Source: Alcaligenaceae bacterium (GTDB taxonomy: Bacteria; Pseudomonadota; Gammaproteobacteria; Burkholderiales; Burkholderiaceae_B). From it: 64,000 bases of DNA. Made by a program: the position numbers and the translations under genes. Below are positions 44,359 to 54,036 of this stretch, in pieces. Positions within the stretch are counted from its first letter, which is position 1. The number at the start of each line of letters is the position of its first letter. Below the pieces are notes generated by a model. The model was not told the DNA's origin. It worked only from the letters and a program-made list of their open reading frames with translations, and did not search any database. Location: positions 243,737-307,736 of the forward strand of contig JACCEP010000005.1 of NCBI GenBank assembly GCA_013416395.1. The letters run 5' to 3'.

Positions 44359-46341
44359 CTATAAGATAGCGTGCACGTCTGCAAGCAGCGGTGGCAGTGG
44401 ACAGTTCAGCGAGTCGGCGATGGCTCGCAGCAGCTCCGCCTGCGTAACCGTGACAAATCCATCATGTTCGACGGCTCGCGCCAGTGCCTGAATCAGGATT
44501 CGTTTTTCAGACGGTGCAACGTTGCATAAATGGATGACAGCGGTTTCCAGTGCCGCTGTCGACACGTCATCACGTGACAGCAGTGTCAGGCCATTGAATG
44601 GCAGGCTGGACGCAGCAGCATCAAAGGCAGCCTGCGCCACGCTGTCATCCATATGGCCGGCATGTACGAGTGCCGATAACAGCACCTGGCACTCGTCGCG
44701 CAAGTTGCCAAGCGCGGCTTTGTTCGGGCTGCGGGGTGGTGGCTCTATGTTATGAACCACAATACGGTATAACGCCCACTCCATAAGGCTGACCTGCTTG
44801 TCGGCCATAATCAGTTGGCCCAGGCAGCGTTTAAAGGTGGTGTATTGCGTACTTGATAACTGTTTGAGTGCGGGCAAGGCAAGCGCCACCAACGGCAGAC
44901 GCGAGCGGGGATCCATTGCGGCGAGTTTGGCTGACAGCTTCAGCACATATCGATACGCATCCGGTTCGGCATGCTGCTCCAGTGCGGCCAGCTGGCTGGA
45001 CCGCACGGGTTCGGACGCGTCCAGCAACAAGCCATAAATCAGCGCTCGTGCAGAATAAGCATCATGGGTGGCTGCGCGCAATTCGGGTTCAAGCGCTGCG
45101 ATGGCTTGCTGGGCATAGGCGACATGTTCGGCGCCGGGCTGGCCGATGGCCTCGATGGCGTCTTGCGAAGCATTGGCCTGCAATGGCGTTGTGTGTGTTG
45201 GCAACTGGCCACCGGCCAGCGTACCGGCGGCTACTGCGCCCAACACACCCCGAACGGCGCGAGAGCGCTCAATATCGGGCATTGCTGCATCGGCGGGCTC
45301 CAATTGTGGCGACGTGAAGCGGCCGTCCCAATCGGGCTGCACACGGCGGATGCGCTGTTCTAGCGGTGGGTGCGTGGCCATAAAGGTGCTAAATGCGCCG
45401 CCAATAGCGCGACTAAAGAACATATGGCTGTATTCGGACGCGTTTGCAGCGTGGATCCTTGAGCCCGCCTGATAGCCCCCGATTTTTTTCAGGGCATTGG
45501 CGATGCCATTGGGGTTCCGGGTAAATTGCACTGATGACGCGTCGGCCAGGAACTCGCGTTGCCGGCTAACGGCAGATTTAATCAGGTTGCCGAAAAACGT
45601 TCCGGCAAAGCCAACTACGATCAGAACCACGCCGATGGCCAGCATGATAAGTGCTGAATTGTCCTTGGAGTTGCTGCGCCTGAACGGGGCACTGCGCAGT
45701 AAGATATAGCCCACTAGCCCAAGAAGCAGAATGCCGTTTAGTGTTGCCACCAAATTTGTGTTCAATTTCATGTCGCCATGAAAAATGTGGCTAAATTCAT
45801 GGGCGATTACGCCCTGAAGTTCATCGCGGGTAAGCAAGCGAATGCAGCCCCTGGTAACGCCAATGACGGCATCCTGTGGTGTGTGGCCAGCCGCAAACGC
45901 GTTAATGCTTTCATCTTCCAGCACGTACACGGGTGGAACAGGAATGCCTGATGCAATCGCCATTTCTTCGACAACATTAAGAATCTTCCGTTCTTCCAGA
46001 TCGATGGTGCCTGGGTTGATGGGTCGACCATTAAGGGATTCGGCTACCGCTTTGCCGCCGCCGCGTAGTTGCAAGTATTTGAACAGGCTTCCGGCTACGA
46101 CCACCCCGATGACCAGCACCGATATGGTGCCGACCAAGTGCCAGTCGAGCAGGGCGATTGTTTGCGTAAGCCAGCTCCCTGGCATAAAGGGGGCGTTCGG
46201 ATCGCGCTGACCAAGTAACGCCAGAATCGCCGCGACGGCAACCGACGAAATCGCAACGAGGCTGATGACTGCCAGGCACATGAGCACAACCAGCTTGCTG
46301 GTATTACGCTTGGCGCGCTCTTGCTGTTCGAAAAAGTTCAT
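44359..46341 (-). CDS. M48-family (HtpX-like) membrane metalloprotease with long C-terminal extension
   Basis: 660 residues. Two N-terminal helices, then the zinc motif HEFSHIFHGD and further helices fit the M48/HtpX core (about residues 1-330). HtpX is about 290 residues, so the rest is an addition, mostly helical; its last 120 residues (EKRILIQALARAVEHDGFVT) resemble a TerB-like helical domain. LemA and M48 proteases often occur together in envelope quality control. Confidence 0.87.
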   Translation of the reverse strand: MNFFEQQERAKRNTSKLVVLMCLAVISLVAISSVAVAAILALLGQRDPNAPFMPGSWLTQTIALLDWHLVGTISVLVIGVVVAGSLFKYLQLRGGGKAVAESLNGRPINPGTIDLEERKILNVVEEMAIASGIPVPPVYVLEDESINAFAAGHTPQDAVIGVTRGCIRLLTRDELQGVIAHEFSHIFHGDMKLNTNLVATLNGILLLGLVGYILLRSAPFRRSNSKDNSALIMLAIGVVLIVVGFAGTFFGNLIKSAVSRQREFLADASSVQFTRNPNGIANALKKIGGYQAGSRIHAANASEYSHMFFSRAIGGAFSTFMATHPPLEQRIRRVQPDWDGRFTSPQLEPADAAMPDIERSRAVRGVLGAVAAGTLAGGQLPTHTTPLQANASQDAIEAIGQPGAEHVAYAQQAIAALEPELRAATHDAYSARALIYGLLLDASEPVRSSQLAALEQHAEPDAYRYVLKLSAKLAAMDPRSRLPLVALALPALKQLSSTQYTTFKRCLGQLIMADKQVSLMEWALYRIVVHNIEPPPRSPNKAALGNLRDECQVLLSALVHAGHMDDSVAQAAFDAAASSLPFNGLTLLSRDDVSTAALETAVIHLCNVAPSEKRILIQALARAVEHDGFVTVTQAELLRAIADSLNCPLPPLLADVHAIL

Positions 46342-46352
46342 GGTGGGCTCGT

Positions 46353-46949
46353 TTAAAACGAGACCTTGGGCGCGGCTTGAATTTCTTTGCTGTCTTCAAA
46401 CTCGAGCAGAGCAGCGTCCGCTGAGTGCCCGAAGGCGCCTGCCACCAGAACCGGCGGAAAACTCTGCTTGTAGGTGTTGTAGGCCATGACCGTGTCATTG
46501 AATGCCTGGCGCGCAAAGGCCACCTTGTTCTCGGTGCTGGTGAGTTCTTCGGATAATTGCTGCATGTTTTGCGAAGCCTTCAAGTCGGGGTAGGCTTCCA
46601 TTACGACATTAAGACGGCCCATGGCGGTGCTCAAGGCGCCTTCTGCACCGGCCAACTGCCCCATGGCGGCGGCGTTGCCGGGGTCGGCGGCAGCTGCCTG
46701 CAGACCCTTGGCAGCTGTATTGCGCGCGGCGACCACGGCCTCGAGCGTTTCGCGCTCATGCGTCAAATATGCCTTGGCCGTTTCCACCAAGTTAGGGATC
46801 AGGTCGTAGCGACGCTTGAGCTGCACTTCGATTTGCGCAAAGCTGTTTTTGTACCGGTTTCGCAGAGCGATGAGCCGATTGTAGATACCGATAAAATAGA
46901 TGACTACTATGGCCAGAATGACAAGAACGATGATTGCAGTAATGCCCAT
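46353..46949 (-). CDS. lemA: LemA family protein
   Basis: 198 residues: N-terminal anchor IIVLVILAIVVIYFIGIYN, then a coiled helical domain with NSFAQIEVQLKRRYDLIPNL and FNDTVMAYNTYKQSFPPVL, standard for LemA. It heads the lemA-M48-methyltransferase run and lies 11 bp before the protease. Confidence 0.93.
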   Translation of the reverse strand: MGITAIIVLVILAIVVIYFIGIYNRLIALRNRYKNSFAQIEVQLKRRYDLIPNLVETAKAYLTHERETLEAVVAARNTAAKGLQAAAADPGNAAAMGQLAGAEGALSTAMGRLNVVMEAYPDLKASQNMQQLSEELTSTENKVAFARQAFNDTVMAYNTYKQSFPPVLVAGAFGHSADAALLEFEDSKEIQAAPKVSF

Positions 46950-47230
46950 GTTTTTCCTCGAAATTGATGCAAGATGAAATCAGCTGGCATGAAACCGTGC
47001 TGGCTGTCATAGCCGCTGAGTGCCATGCGTGGGTGCTATCCATCCAATCTATCATACGTTGGGGTGGGACATGGTCAAATTAGAGTTCCACTACGCTACG
47101 ACTTTACCGGGCAGTACTCCTGATGCATTGCTTCCAGGAAGGCAACCCGCATCCTGAAAACATCGCACAAAAACGGTTCCGATAGGCTAGGTGCCGGCCA
47201 CCCAGCCACGAGCAAAATTCAAAAATCACA

Positions 47231-50200
47231 TCACGTGTCCGTCGGCGGTCTTTCTTTCTGCACACCCGCGCCATCGAGCTTGTCGCCAACAATGCGGCGC
47301 ACGATCACGTAAAACACCGGAATCAGCAGTAACCCGAAAATCGTGGCAAAGAGCATGCCGCCGATCACGCCGGTGCCGATGGCATGACGCGCGTTAGCGC
47401 CAGCGCCGGTGGAAATAAACAACGGGAACACACCAAGAATGAACGCGAACGAGGTCATAAGGATAGGCCGAAAGCGCAACTGCGCTGCGGTCAGCACCGA
47501 TTCGCGCAGGGTTTTTCCTTCCTTGCGTGCCGCGACAGCGTATTCGATGATCAAAATAGCGTTCTTGGCCGCCAGGCCGATTACGGTCACCAACCCGATC
47601 TTGAAGAACACGTCATTGGAGAGGCCGCGCCCCATCGTAAATAGCACCGTACCAAGCAGCGCGAGTGGCACGATAAGCAGCACGGCGACCGGTACTGACC
47701 AACTCTCATACAAGGCAGCAAGCGCCAGAAACACCACCAAGATGGACAGCGCCATCAGCATGGGCGCACCGCTGCTCGATGCAACTTCCTGAAACGACTG
47801 GCCCGTCCAGTCGAAGCCAAAGCCCTGCGGTAGGTCATGCGTCATGATGCTCTGCATCGCATCCATTGCCTGGCCCGATGCATAGCCGGGGGCCGCGTCG
47901 CCCACCACCTCGATCGCCGGGTTCCCATTAAAACGCGCCAAAGAAGGCGATACCAGCGACCAGTGGCTCTTGATCACGCTGGAAATCGGAATCATCGCCG
48001 GCGTGCCGTCAGCGTTCTTCTGCGTACTACTGGGCGTGTAGAAATCATCGAAAGCCGAGCGGTCCATGCGGTACGGTGCGGCTGCCTGCAGCATCACAAA
48101 CTTTACACGCCCCTCTGCGAACATCTGGCCAGCATTGGTGGGCGCGAGCATCAGGCTGGCCGCATTGGCGACGTCGGTGGCCGAGAGCCCCATCGAAGCG
48201 GCCTGCACGCGATCGATAGTGAAATCGAGCTGAGGTGTCGGCGGCAGCTGGTTGGGCCGTACATTGACCAGTACCTTGTTTTCCTTGGCCTTCTTCTGCA
48301 CCGTCTGGAGTGCCTGATTAAGGGCGGTGCGTCCGAGTCCACCGGTATCTTCCAGGTACATGTCGAAACCACCAAACTGCCCGAGACCATGCACGGTGGG
48401 CAGGTTGACGACGACAATAGACGCATCGCGAATCTCTTTGTGCAGTTTTGCGTTCAGCTTCGGGATCAACTGCTCCGCAGAAAGCGTGCGCTTACCCCAG
48501 TCTGTCAATTGCATGTACGCCATGCCGTTGTTTTCACCCGAGCCAACGGGGCTAAAGCCGATGATTTGCATTACGTGCTCGACCTCAGGTTCCTTTTGCA
48601 GCACGCCCCATACTTGATCCATCACGACTTCGCTTCGTTGCTTGGTCGCGCCTGGCGGCAATTGCACCATTGCCAACAAGTAGCCTTGATCTTCCTGCGG
48701 CAGGAAACTGCCCGGTAACTTGATATAGAGAAACCCGGCCGCCAGCACCACAACGAGGAACACGACCATCCAGCGCGGAGCATGATGCACGGCGTGGCCC
48801 ACATGGCCGACGTAGGTGCGATGCGTCCAGCCGAACACATCGTTGAATTTGCGAAACAGCAGGTTTTTTTTACGCTCATGCTCCGGTTTCAAGTAGCTTG
48901 CGCACAATGCCGGCGTGAACGTCAGCGCGAGAAACGCCGAGAAGAACATCGATACAGCAATCGTCAGCGCAAACTGACGGTAGATAATGCCGGTTGAGCC
49001 CGACTGCAACGCCGAAGGCACAAATACGGCCAACAGCACGGCGGTTATGGCAACCACAGCGCCCGAAATTTCCTTCATGCCCTTGCGAGCGGCCTCCTTG
49101 GGCGATAAACCCTCCTCGGTCATGATGCGTTCGATGTTCTCGATGACAACGATGGCATCATCCACGACGATGCCGATGGCCATCACCATGCCGAACAAAC
49201 TAAGCTGATTGACGGTGAAATCCAGCGCATCCATGCCAATAAACGCCCCTAACAGCGCCACAGGGATGACGATGGCGGGGATGATGGTGGCGCGAAAGTT
49301 TTGCAGAAAAAGCAGCATCACCAGAAACACCAGAACCAGGGCTTCGGCCAGTGTCGTCAGTACGTCCTGGATTGAAATTTTGATAAAGGTTGTCGTGTCG
49401 TAGGGAACAAACCAGCTCACCCCTTCGGGGAAGCCCGCCTGCAGCTTCGTCATTTCAGCGCGCACGGCCTTGGCGACGGCCAGACCATTGGCACCGGGCA
49501 AAGTTTGTACCGCGAAGGCACCGATCGGCTTACCATCGTAGATGGTGTCGAAGCCGTAGTTTCGAGGCCCGAAGTCTGCGGTTGCAATATCGCCGAGCTT
49601 GACCACGGTGCCATTGGGATTGGCACGCAAAATAGTATCGAGAAACTGCTCTGGCGTCGAAAAGAGACCCTCGCCGGCCACGTTGGAGGTAAAGCCCCAG
49701 CCCTTGACGGCCGGGTCTGCGCCCAGTGTGCCGGCTGCTACCTGAATATTCTGCGCTTGCAGCGCGTTGATTATGTTGGTCGCCGACAGGCCATAACCGT
49801 GCATTTTCTCTGGGTTCAACCAGATTCGCATGGCATATTCGGCACCGAACTGATTCGTCGTCCCCACGCCGGGTACGCGCGAAATTGGGTTCAGCACCTG
49901 TGAAGCGACGATGTCGTTCAGGCGGTCCCGGCCGATGGCGGGGTTATCCGAGCGTAAGCCGATGGCCATCAACGTGTCAGGATTGGCCTTGGCGACAACA
50001 ATACCCTGTGCAAGCACCTCCGGAGGCAGCAGCGGCTCAGCTCGCGAGACCTGATTCTGCGTTTGTACTGCAGCAATGTCGGGGTTGGTGCCAGGTTCAA
50101 AGGTTAGCGTGATCGCCACACGGCCGTTGGAGCTTGTCGACGAATTAAAGTACAGCAGGTTGTCGATGCCGGTAAGTTGCTGCTCAATAACCTCTGTCAC

Positions 50201-50380
50201 CGAACCCTCGGCGGTGCTGGAACTGGCACCAGGGTAGTGAGCGACGACCGAAACCTGTGGTGGCGCAATATTGGGGTACGACTGTACGCCGAGGTTGTTG
50301 ATCGCCAGCACGCCGCCCAGCGTGATCAGGATGGCAATCACCCAGGCAAAAATGGGCCGATCAATAAAGAAATTCGACAT
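47231..50380 (-). CDS. RND multidrug efflux permease, HAE1 (AcrB/MexB) family
   Basis: 1049-residue trimeric proton antiporter of the inner membrane. TM4 carries the two relay aspartates in GIVVDDAIVVIENIER; the N-terminus MSNFFIDRPIFAWVIAI and the funnel/porter motif YPNIAPPQVSV are typical. It pairs with the adaptor gene upstream (12 bp). No outer-membrane channel gene follows, so it must borrow a TolC-like protein. Confidence 0.95.
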   Translation of the reverse strand: MSNFFIDRPIFAWVIAILITLGGVLAINNLGVQSYPNIAPPQVSVVAHYPGASSSTAEGSVTEVIEQQLTGIDNLLYFNSSTSSNGRVAITLTFEPGTNPDIAAVQTQNQVSRAEPLLPPEVLAQGIVVAKANPDTLMAIGLRSDNPAIGRDRLNDIVASQVLNPISRVPGVGTTNQFGAEYAMRIWLNPEKMHGYGLSATNIINALQAQNIQVAAGTLGADPAVKGWGFTSNVAGEGLFSTPEQFLDTILRANPNGTVVKLGDIATADFGPRNYGFDTIYDGKPIGAFAVQTLPGANGLAVAKAVRAEMTKLQAGFPEGVSWFVPYDTTTFIKISIQDVLTTLAEALVLVFLVMLLFLQNFRATIIPAIVIPVALLGAFIGMDALDFTVNQLSLFGMVMAIGIVVDDAIVVIENIERIMTEEGLSPKEAARKGMKEISGAVVAITAVLLAVFVPSALQSGSTGIIYRQFALTIAVSMFFSAFLALTFTPALCASYLKPEHERKKNLLFRKFNDVFGWTHRTYVGHVGHAVHHAPRWMVVFLVVVLAAGFLYIKLPGSFLPQEDQGYLLAMVQLPPGATKQRSEVVMDQVWGVLQKEPEVEHVMQIIGFSPVGSGENNGMAYMQLTDWGKRTLSAEQLIPKLNAKLHKEIRDASIVVVNLPTVHGLGQFGGFDMYLEDTGGLGRTALNQALQTVQKKAKENKVLVNVRPNQLPPTPQLDFTIDRVQAASMGLSATDVANAASLMLAPTNAGQMFAEGRVKFVMLQAAAPYRMDRSAFDDFYTPSSTQKNADGTPAMIPISSVIKSHWSLVSPSLARFNGNPAIEVVGDAAPGYASGQAMDAMQSIMTHDLPQGFGFDWTGQSFQEVASSSGAPMLMALSILVVFLALAALYESWSVPVAVLLIVPLALLGTVLFTMGRGLSNDVFFKIGLVTVIGLAAKNAILIIEYAVAARKEGKTLRESVLTAAQLRFRPILMTSFAFILGVFPLFISTGAGANARHAIGTGVIGGMLFATIFGLLLIPVFYVIVRRIVGDKLDGAGVQKERPPTDT

Positions 50381-50392
50381 GTCAAAATTCCA

Positions 50393-51583
50393 TTACTGTT
50401 CGCCGGCAGTTTTGGCGGGTGCCGAGGCAGCACCCGTTGTTTTTGCTGTCGATGCCGATTGCTGCCACGGCTCCGTCCGGGCTTGTGCACCAATCTGCAC
50501 CACCTGCACCCCCGAAACAATCACCTCATCCCCCGCATCCAGGCCAGAAGTGATGACCCAGTTAACGCCCTGTGTGCCATTCGTAGTCACGTTGCGGTGG
50601 GACACCTTGCCGTTCTTATCGACCACCAGCACATAAGGGCCCGTGATGTCGCGCTGTACCGCAGCTTGTGGAATGAGAAACGCGTTATGGCGTTGACCTA
50701 GCGCTAATTGAAGATTGACGTACATGCCCGGTAGCAGTCTGAACGTTGGGTTCGGCAATAGCGCACGCAAGGTGACCGATCCCGTAGAGGGATCGACTGT
50801 GGGTGCGGAGAAATCAACCGTACCGAGCTCAGGGTAGGGCGTGCTGTCGGGCAGCGTGACCTTGACCGTGGTCTTGCTAGGCTCAGTCAGCTGAATGTCG
50901 CCGCGTTCAGCCGCCGTCTGCAACGCGTTCAGATCATTCGCACCGATCGTGAAGTTGACATACAGCGGGTCCAGTTGGCTCACCGTCGTGAGCAACGTCG
51001 CGGAGCCCTGGCCCACAAGCGCACCCTCGGTGACCTGTTGTTGGCCGGCACGGCCATCTATGGGCGACGTGACATAGGCGTAACCCAGATTGATGCGTGC
51101 TGTTTGCACGTACGCCTGGTCAGACTGTACTGTCGCTTCGTCTTGCCGCACCAAAAACTTCTGGTTGGTGTAAATCTGCTCGGCCACCGCTTTTTGCTGG
51201 TTCAGCTTCTGATAGCGTGCGAGGTCTACTCGCGCCTGATCGAGGCTCGCCTGATCTTTGGCCTGTTGCGCCGTAACGCTGGCCAGCGCAACTTTCAGGG
51301 GCGCCGGATCAATTTCGAACAGCAGCTGCCCCTTCTTCACTTCACTGCCTTCAACGTAAGCACGCTTGAGCAATACGCCTGCGACTCGGGCATTTACGTC
51401 GGCACTGCGGAACGCCGACAGACGACCGACCAAATTTTTAACGAGTGGCACGTTCTCCGCCTGCGCAGTCACCACGCCAACCAGCGGTGGTGGAGGTGCC
51501 GGTGCCTCGCTCTTGCTTTCGCCGCAGGCCGTCAACAGTAGCGCCAGACACCAGGGTGTAGCGCGCAAAACAATGTGTTTCAT
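50393..51583 (-). CDS. RND efflux periplasmic adaptor lipoprotein (AcrA/MexA family)
   Basis: 396 residues with a lipobox (LLLTAC-GES), lipoyl-type hairpin, beta-barrel and membrane-proximal domains: VGRLSAFRSADVNARVAGVL, VTSPIDGRAGQQQVTEGALV, and a C-terminal alanine/threonine-rich tail. It bridges the RND pump to an outer-membrane channel. No adjacent TetR-type regulator gene could be recognised upstream. Confidence 0.94.
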   Translation of the reverse strand: MKHIVLRATPWCLALLLTACGESKSEAPAPPPPLVGVVTAQAENVPLVKNLVGRLSAFRSADVNARVAGVLLKRAYVEGSEVKKGQLLFEIDPAPLKVALASVTAQQAKDQASLDQARVDLARYQKLNQQKAVAEQIYTNQKFLVRQDEATVQSDQAYVQTARINLGYAYVTSPIDGRAGQQQVTEGALVGQGSATLLTTVSQLDPLYVNFTIGANDLNALQTAAERGDIQLTEPSKTTVKVTLPDSTPYPELGTVDFSAPTVDPSTGSVTLRALLPNPTFRLLPGMYVNLQLALGQRHNAFLIPQAAVQRDITGPYVLVVDKNGKVSHRNVTTNGTQGVNWVITSGLDAGDEVIVSGVQVVQIGAQARTEPWQQSASTAKTTGAASAPAKTAGEQ

Positions 51584-52274
51584 GGGAGTAATGACATCAT
51601 GAGTACCCTACCATCCGAAACCCGTGCCGGGATGATCGGCGGCTTGGGGCGTCATGTTCGTATCAGGAAGCGATCACCGCATGCATCGCGTTGACGCGCC
51701 AGTGCCACTGACGCAGTCATACACGCCCGCCCGTTGCGCTAAAGCAAGAAAGCAATTCGCACAACGAGGGAGTACACGTGGGGGAAAACCTGAAAACGAA
51801 TTGGCGGCAGGCACTCAGTAGTGTCGATTCGACCTGACGTCGATCCTGGGTGCTGTTGGCAGGCACCGCCAGCGCGCGAAAGTCGCTATGGTGCATCTCG
51901 TGCGGGCAAAGTGCCGCATCTGATAAATAAGACAACCCTTTTTTGAGCCAAGTCAGGCCACCGGCCAGCGCCGCGCCTTGTAACGGAAAAAATGCCACAC
52001 TGCCAACGACGGGGTTCAGGGGAACACTCGTCTTGTGCAGGTGTGGCATCAGGTCGCTCATTGTTTATCCGATAGATATTTAACCAATGAGATTTCAGTA
52101 TATGGAGCTATACGTATATTGGTCAAGACAACATTGAGCGGTTAAGGTAGTCATTGCCGAGTGTTTAACCGCCAATGATTGCGGCACCTAATCTCCAGCC
52201 AAAAATTCCCGTCAACATTCGTGGTTCAGGTAAACCAATCAACCCATCATGATAAAGATCTGAATATTGACTTA
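51584..52274. other. Region upstream of the efflux operon without a clear gene
   Basis: A 114-codon frame at 51717-52061 on the minus strand matches no family I know and is not supported as a gene. An inverted repeat ACCAAT / ATTGGT at 52083 and 52123 encloses GTATA-N6-TATAC, the kind of arrangement seen in repressor operators, but no repressor gene is adjacent. Confidence 0.4.
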
Positions 52275-52318
52275 GACAATGCCAATGCATTGACGTGGCA
52301 ATGCGATTGCATTACTTT
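52275..52318 (+). promoter_or_regulatory. Promoter and operator repeats of the toxin-antitoxin module
   Basis: TTGACG (52290-52295) and TACTTT (52313-52318) with a 17-bp spacer. CAATGC / GCATTG elements recur in alternating orientation: palindrome CAATGCATTG, GCATTG-ACGTGG-CAATGC and AATGC-GATT-GCATT all overlap the promoter. PrlF-type AbrB antitoxins usually autoregulate through such sites. Confidence 0.65.
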
Positions 52319-52351
52319 GATTAAAATCTACTGCATTAACCGGAGCGCGCC

Positions 52352-52681
52352 ATGGCTGCCACCCTCGAAGTTGAATCGACGCTGACTGACCGCTACCAAA
52401 CCACGGTGCCAGAAACCGTGCGCCGCGCCTTGGGGTTAAGTAAGCGCGATAAAATTCAGTACACCATTCGCCCCGGCGGTGAGGTCGTGCTGACGCGCGC
52501 TAAGCCCCCCGAGCAAGCCGACCCTGTCCTCGGCGCTTTTCTCGGTTTCCTGGCGCACGATATCGCCACACACCCACACCGACTCCAGGCCGTCGACGCC
52601 AGCTTTATCCAGCGCCTAAAATTACTCACCGGCGATACCGAGGTTGATCTCGATGCGCCCTTGTCGGCGGAGGATGAGTGA
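52352..52681 (+). CDS. prlF: Antitoxin PrlF (SpoVT/AbrB fold)
   Basis: 109 residues. N-terminal AbrB swapped-hairpin domain (STLTDRYQTTVPETVRRALG, then KIQYTIRPGGEVVL), C-terminal acidic region that would neutralise the toxin. Its stop overlaps the toxin start (GTGA). Together these match the PrlF-YhaV type II module of E. coli. Confidence 0.93.
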   Translation: MAATLEVESTLTDRYQTTVPETVRRALGLSKRDKIQYTIRPGGEVVLTRAKPPEQADPVLGAFLGFLAHDIATHPHRLQAVDASFIQRLKLLTGDTEVDLDAPLSAEDE

Positions 52682-53190
52682 GCTCCGGCAAGCCCACGCC
52701 CTTGCAGATTCATGGCTGGACAGTATTTGCCCATCCGCTGTTTCTTGCGCAACTTGAAGCCTTGATACAGCAAGTTAAGGCATTCAAGAAAAAGGATGCT
52801 GCCGGGTATGTAAAGAAGAACGCCACCAAGCGACTGGCGGCGATCACCACGCTGGCGTTTGACGTCATCCCGCAAGACCCGACACGGCCAGAATACCGGC
52901 AGGGTAATTCGCTAGGTAGCAGCTACAAGCATTGGTTCAGAGCCAAGTTCTTTCAGCAGTACTGGCTCTTTTTCCGCTATCACGCAGCAAGCAAGGTGAT
53001 CGTGTTTGTGTGGGTTAACGACGAGGACACCAAACGCGCCTACGAGAGCAACGACGACGCCTACCGGGTGTCTCGCAAGATGTTGGGAAGCGGGCATCCG
53101 CCAGATGACTGGAATCAATTGCTGGCAGAGGCACGTACCGAAGGGCTGCGTTTGCAGAAATTTGCTGCTGCTGCGGGATCACCCGACTGA
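52678..53190 (+). CDS. yhaV: Toxin YhaV (ribosome-associated RNase)
   Basis: 170 residues beginning with GTG that overlaps prlF. LQIHGWTVFAHPLFLAQLEA and YRQGNSLGSSYKHWFRAKF, YWLFFRYHAASKVIVFVWV and the C-terminal RKMLGSGHPPDDWNQLL are diagnostic of the YhaV toxin. Intact by length. Cleavage of mRNA is the known activity of the family. Confidence 0.93.
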   Translation: MSSGKPTPLQIHGWTVFAHPLFLAQLEALIQQVKAFKKKDAAGYVKKNATKRLAAITTLAFDVIPQDPTRPEYRQGNSLGSSYKHWFRAKFFQQYWLFFRYHAASKVIVFVWVNDEDTKRAYESNDDAYRVSRKMLGSGHPPDDWNQLLAEARTEGLRLQKFAAAAGSPD

Positions 53191-53247
53191 TATTAACCAG
53201 GGCTTGAGTGTTGGTGAGCCGAGCGGTTTCCCTCTGTGGGGGAGCCT

Positions 53248-53760
53248 TTACAGAAGCGATGAAGCGTTATCAAGCACATAGCTGCAGGCTTTGTCCTTTA
53301 GATCACTCTTGAGCTTGCTCAGATCGAAGGAAGAACCACCGCTGCCCGACAGCATGCCAGCCAGCCCCTGCTGATAGCCGCTATCTTGCTGCTGTTCTTG
53401 CTTGCCGCCTATACCCACTTTGCTCAGTAGCTTGTCTTTAACACTGGCGGCGTCAGTGCCACCCAGGTATTTGTTCTGGATGCAATACTGCAGCACCCCG
53501 GCCGCATTGCCGGCCGTATCGCCCCCAATGCTGGGAAGACCCAGAGCTGCGCCCAAACCACTCGTGCCACCCAAACCACCCAAGCCACTAGCGCTACCCA
53601 TTGCGCTTGTTCCGGACGTCGATTGAGGCGCCGTGATGCCGCCCAGGCTTTCTGTTGCCTGACTTTTGATGCTGTCCATCAAGCCCGACGACCACGCGGG
53701 GGTAGCCAGACAAACTGATAGTGCCGACGCCAGCAATACCGTGTGCAGGGTTTTATGCAT
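53248..53760 (-). CDS. DUF2501 family exported protein (YjjA-like)
   Basis: 170 residues with a signal peptide (cut near PAWS-SGLM), a glycine/serine/alanine-rich middle and the C-terminal DUF2501 signature (VLQYCIQNKYLGGTDAASVK with SFDLSKLKSDLKDKACSYVL). Two cysteines are conserved. AAGGAA precedes the ATG. Function unknown. Confidence 0.85.
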   Translation of the reverse strand: MHKTLHTVLLASALSVCLATPAWSSGLMDSIKSQATESLGGITAPQSTSGTSAMGSASGLGGLGGTSGLGAALGLPSIGGDTAGNAAGVLQYCIQNKYLGGTDAASVKDKLLSKVGIGGKQEQQQDSGYQQGLAGMLSGSGGSSFDLSKLKSDLKDKACSYVLDNASSLL

Positions 53761-54036
53761 GAGATTTCCTTTTCAGCCGAAATGGCAGAATAATGGGCTT
53801 TCGCCTCGTGAGTATTTTATCATCTGAGGCTGGCAGTACTGTGCTGACGGGCGTTGCACCAGCTGTGCCCAGGCCAATGTGTAGGCTGTGCTACTGATTA
53901 AAATAAATGCTTCTGAAAACGAAACGGTCGAGCCTCTGGCTGAGATGAGGTCGATGCGGACCCCTGCTGTTGCTTTTGGGGGTGAAGTGATGCCTGCTCC
54001 CGTAACTTGTGCGATAAAGCTGATGCTGGTGCTTTA

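Noticed and set aside
51717..52061. 114-codon minus-strand frame upstream of the efflux adaptor
   Set aside because: No recognisable domain, and a TetR regulator expected here does not match its sequence.
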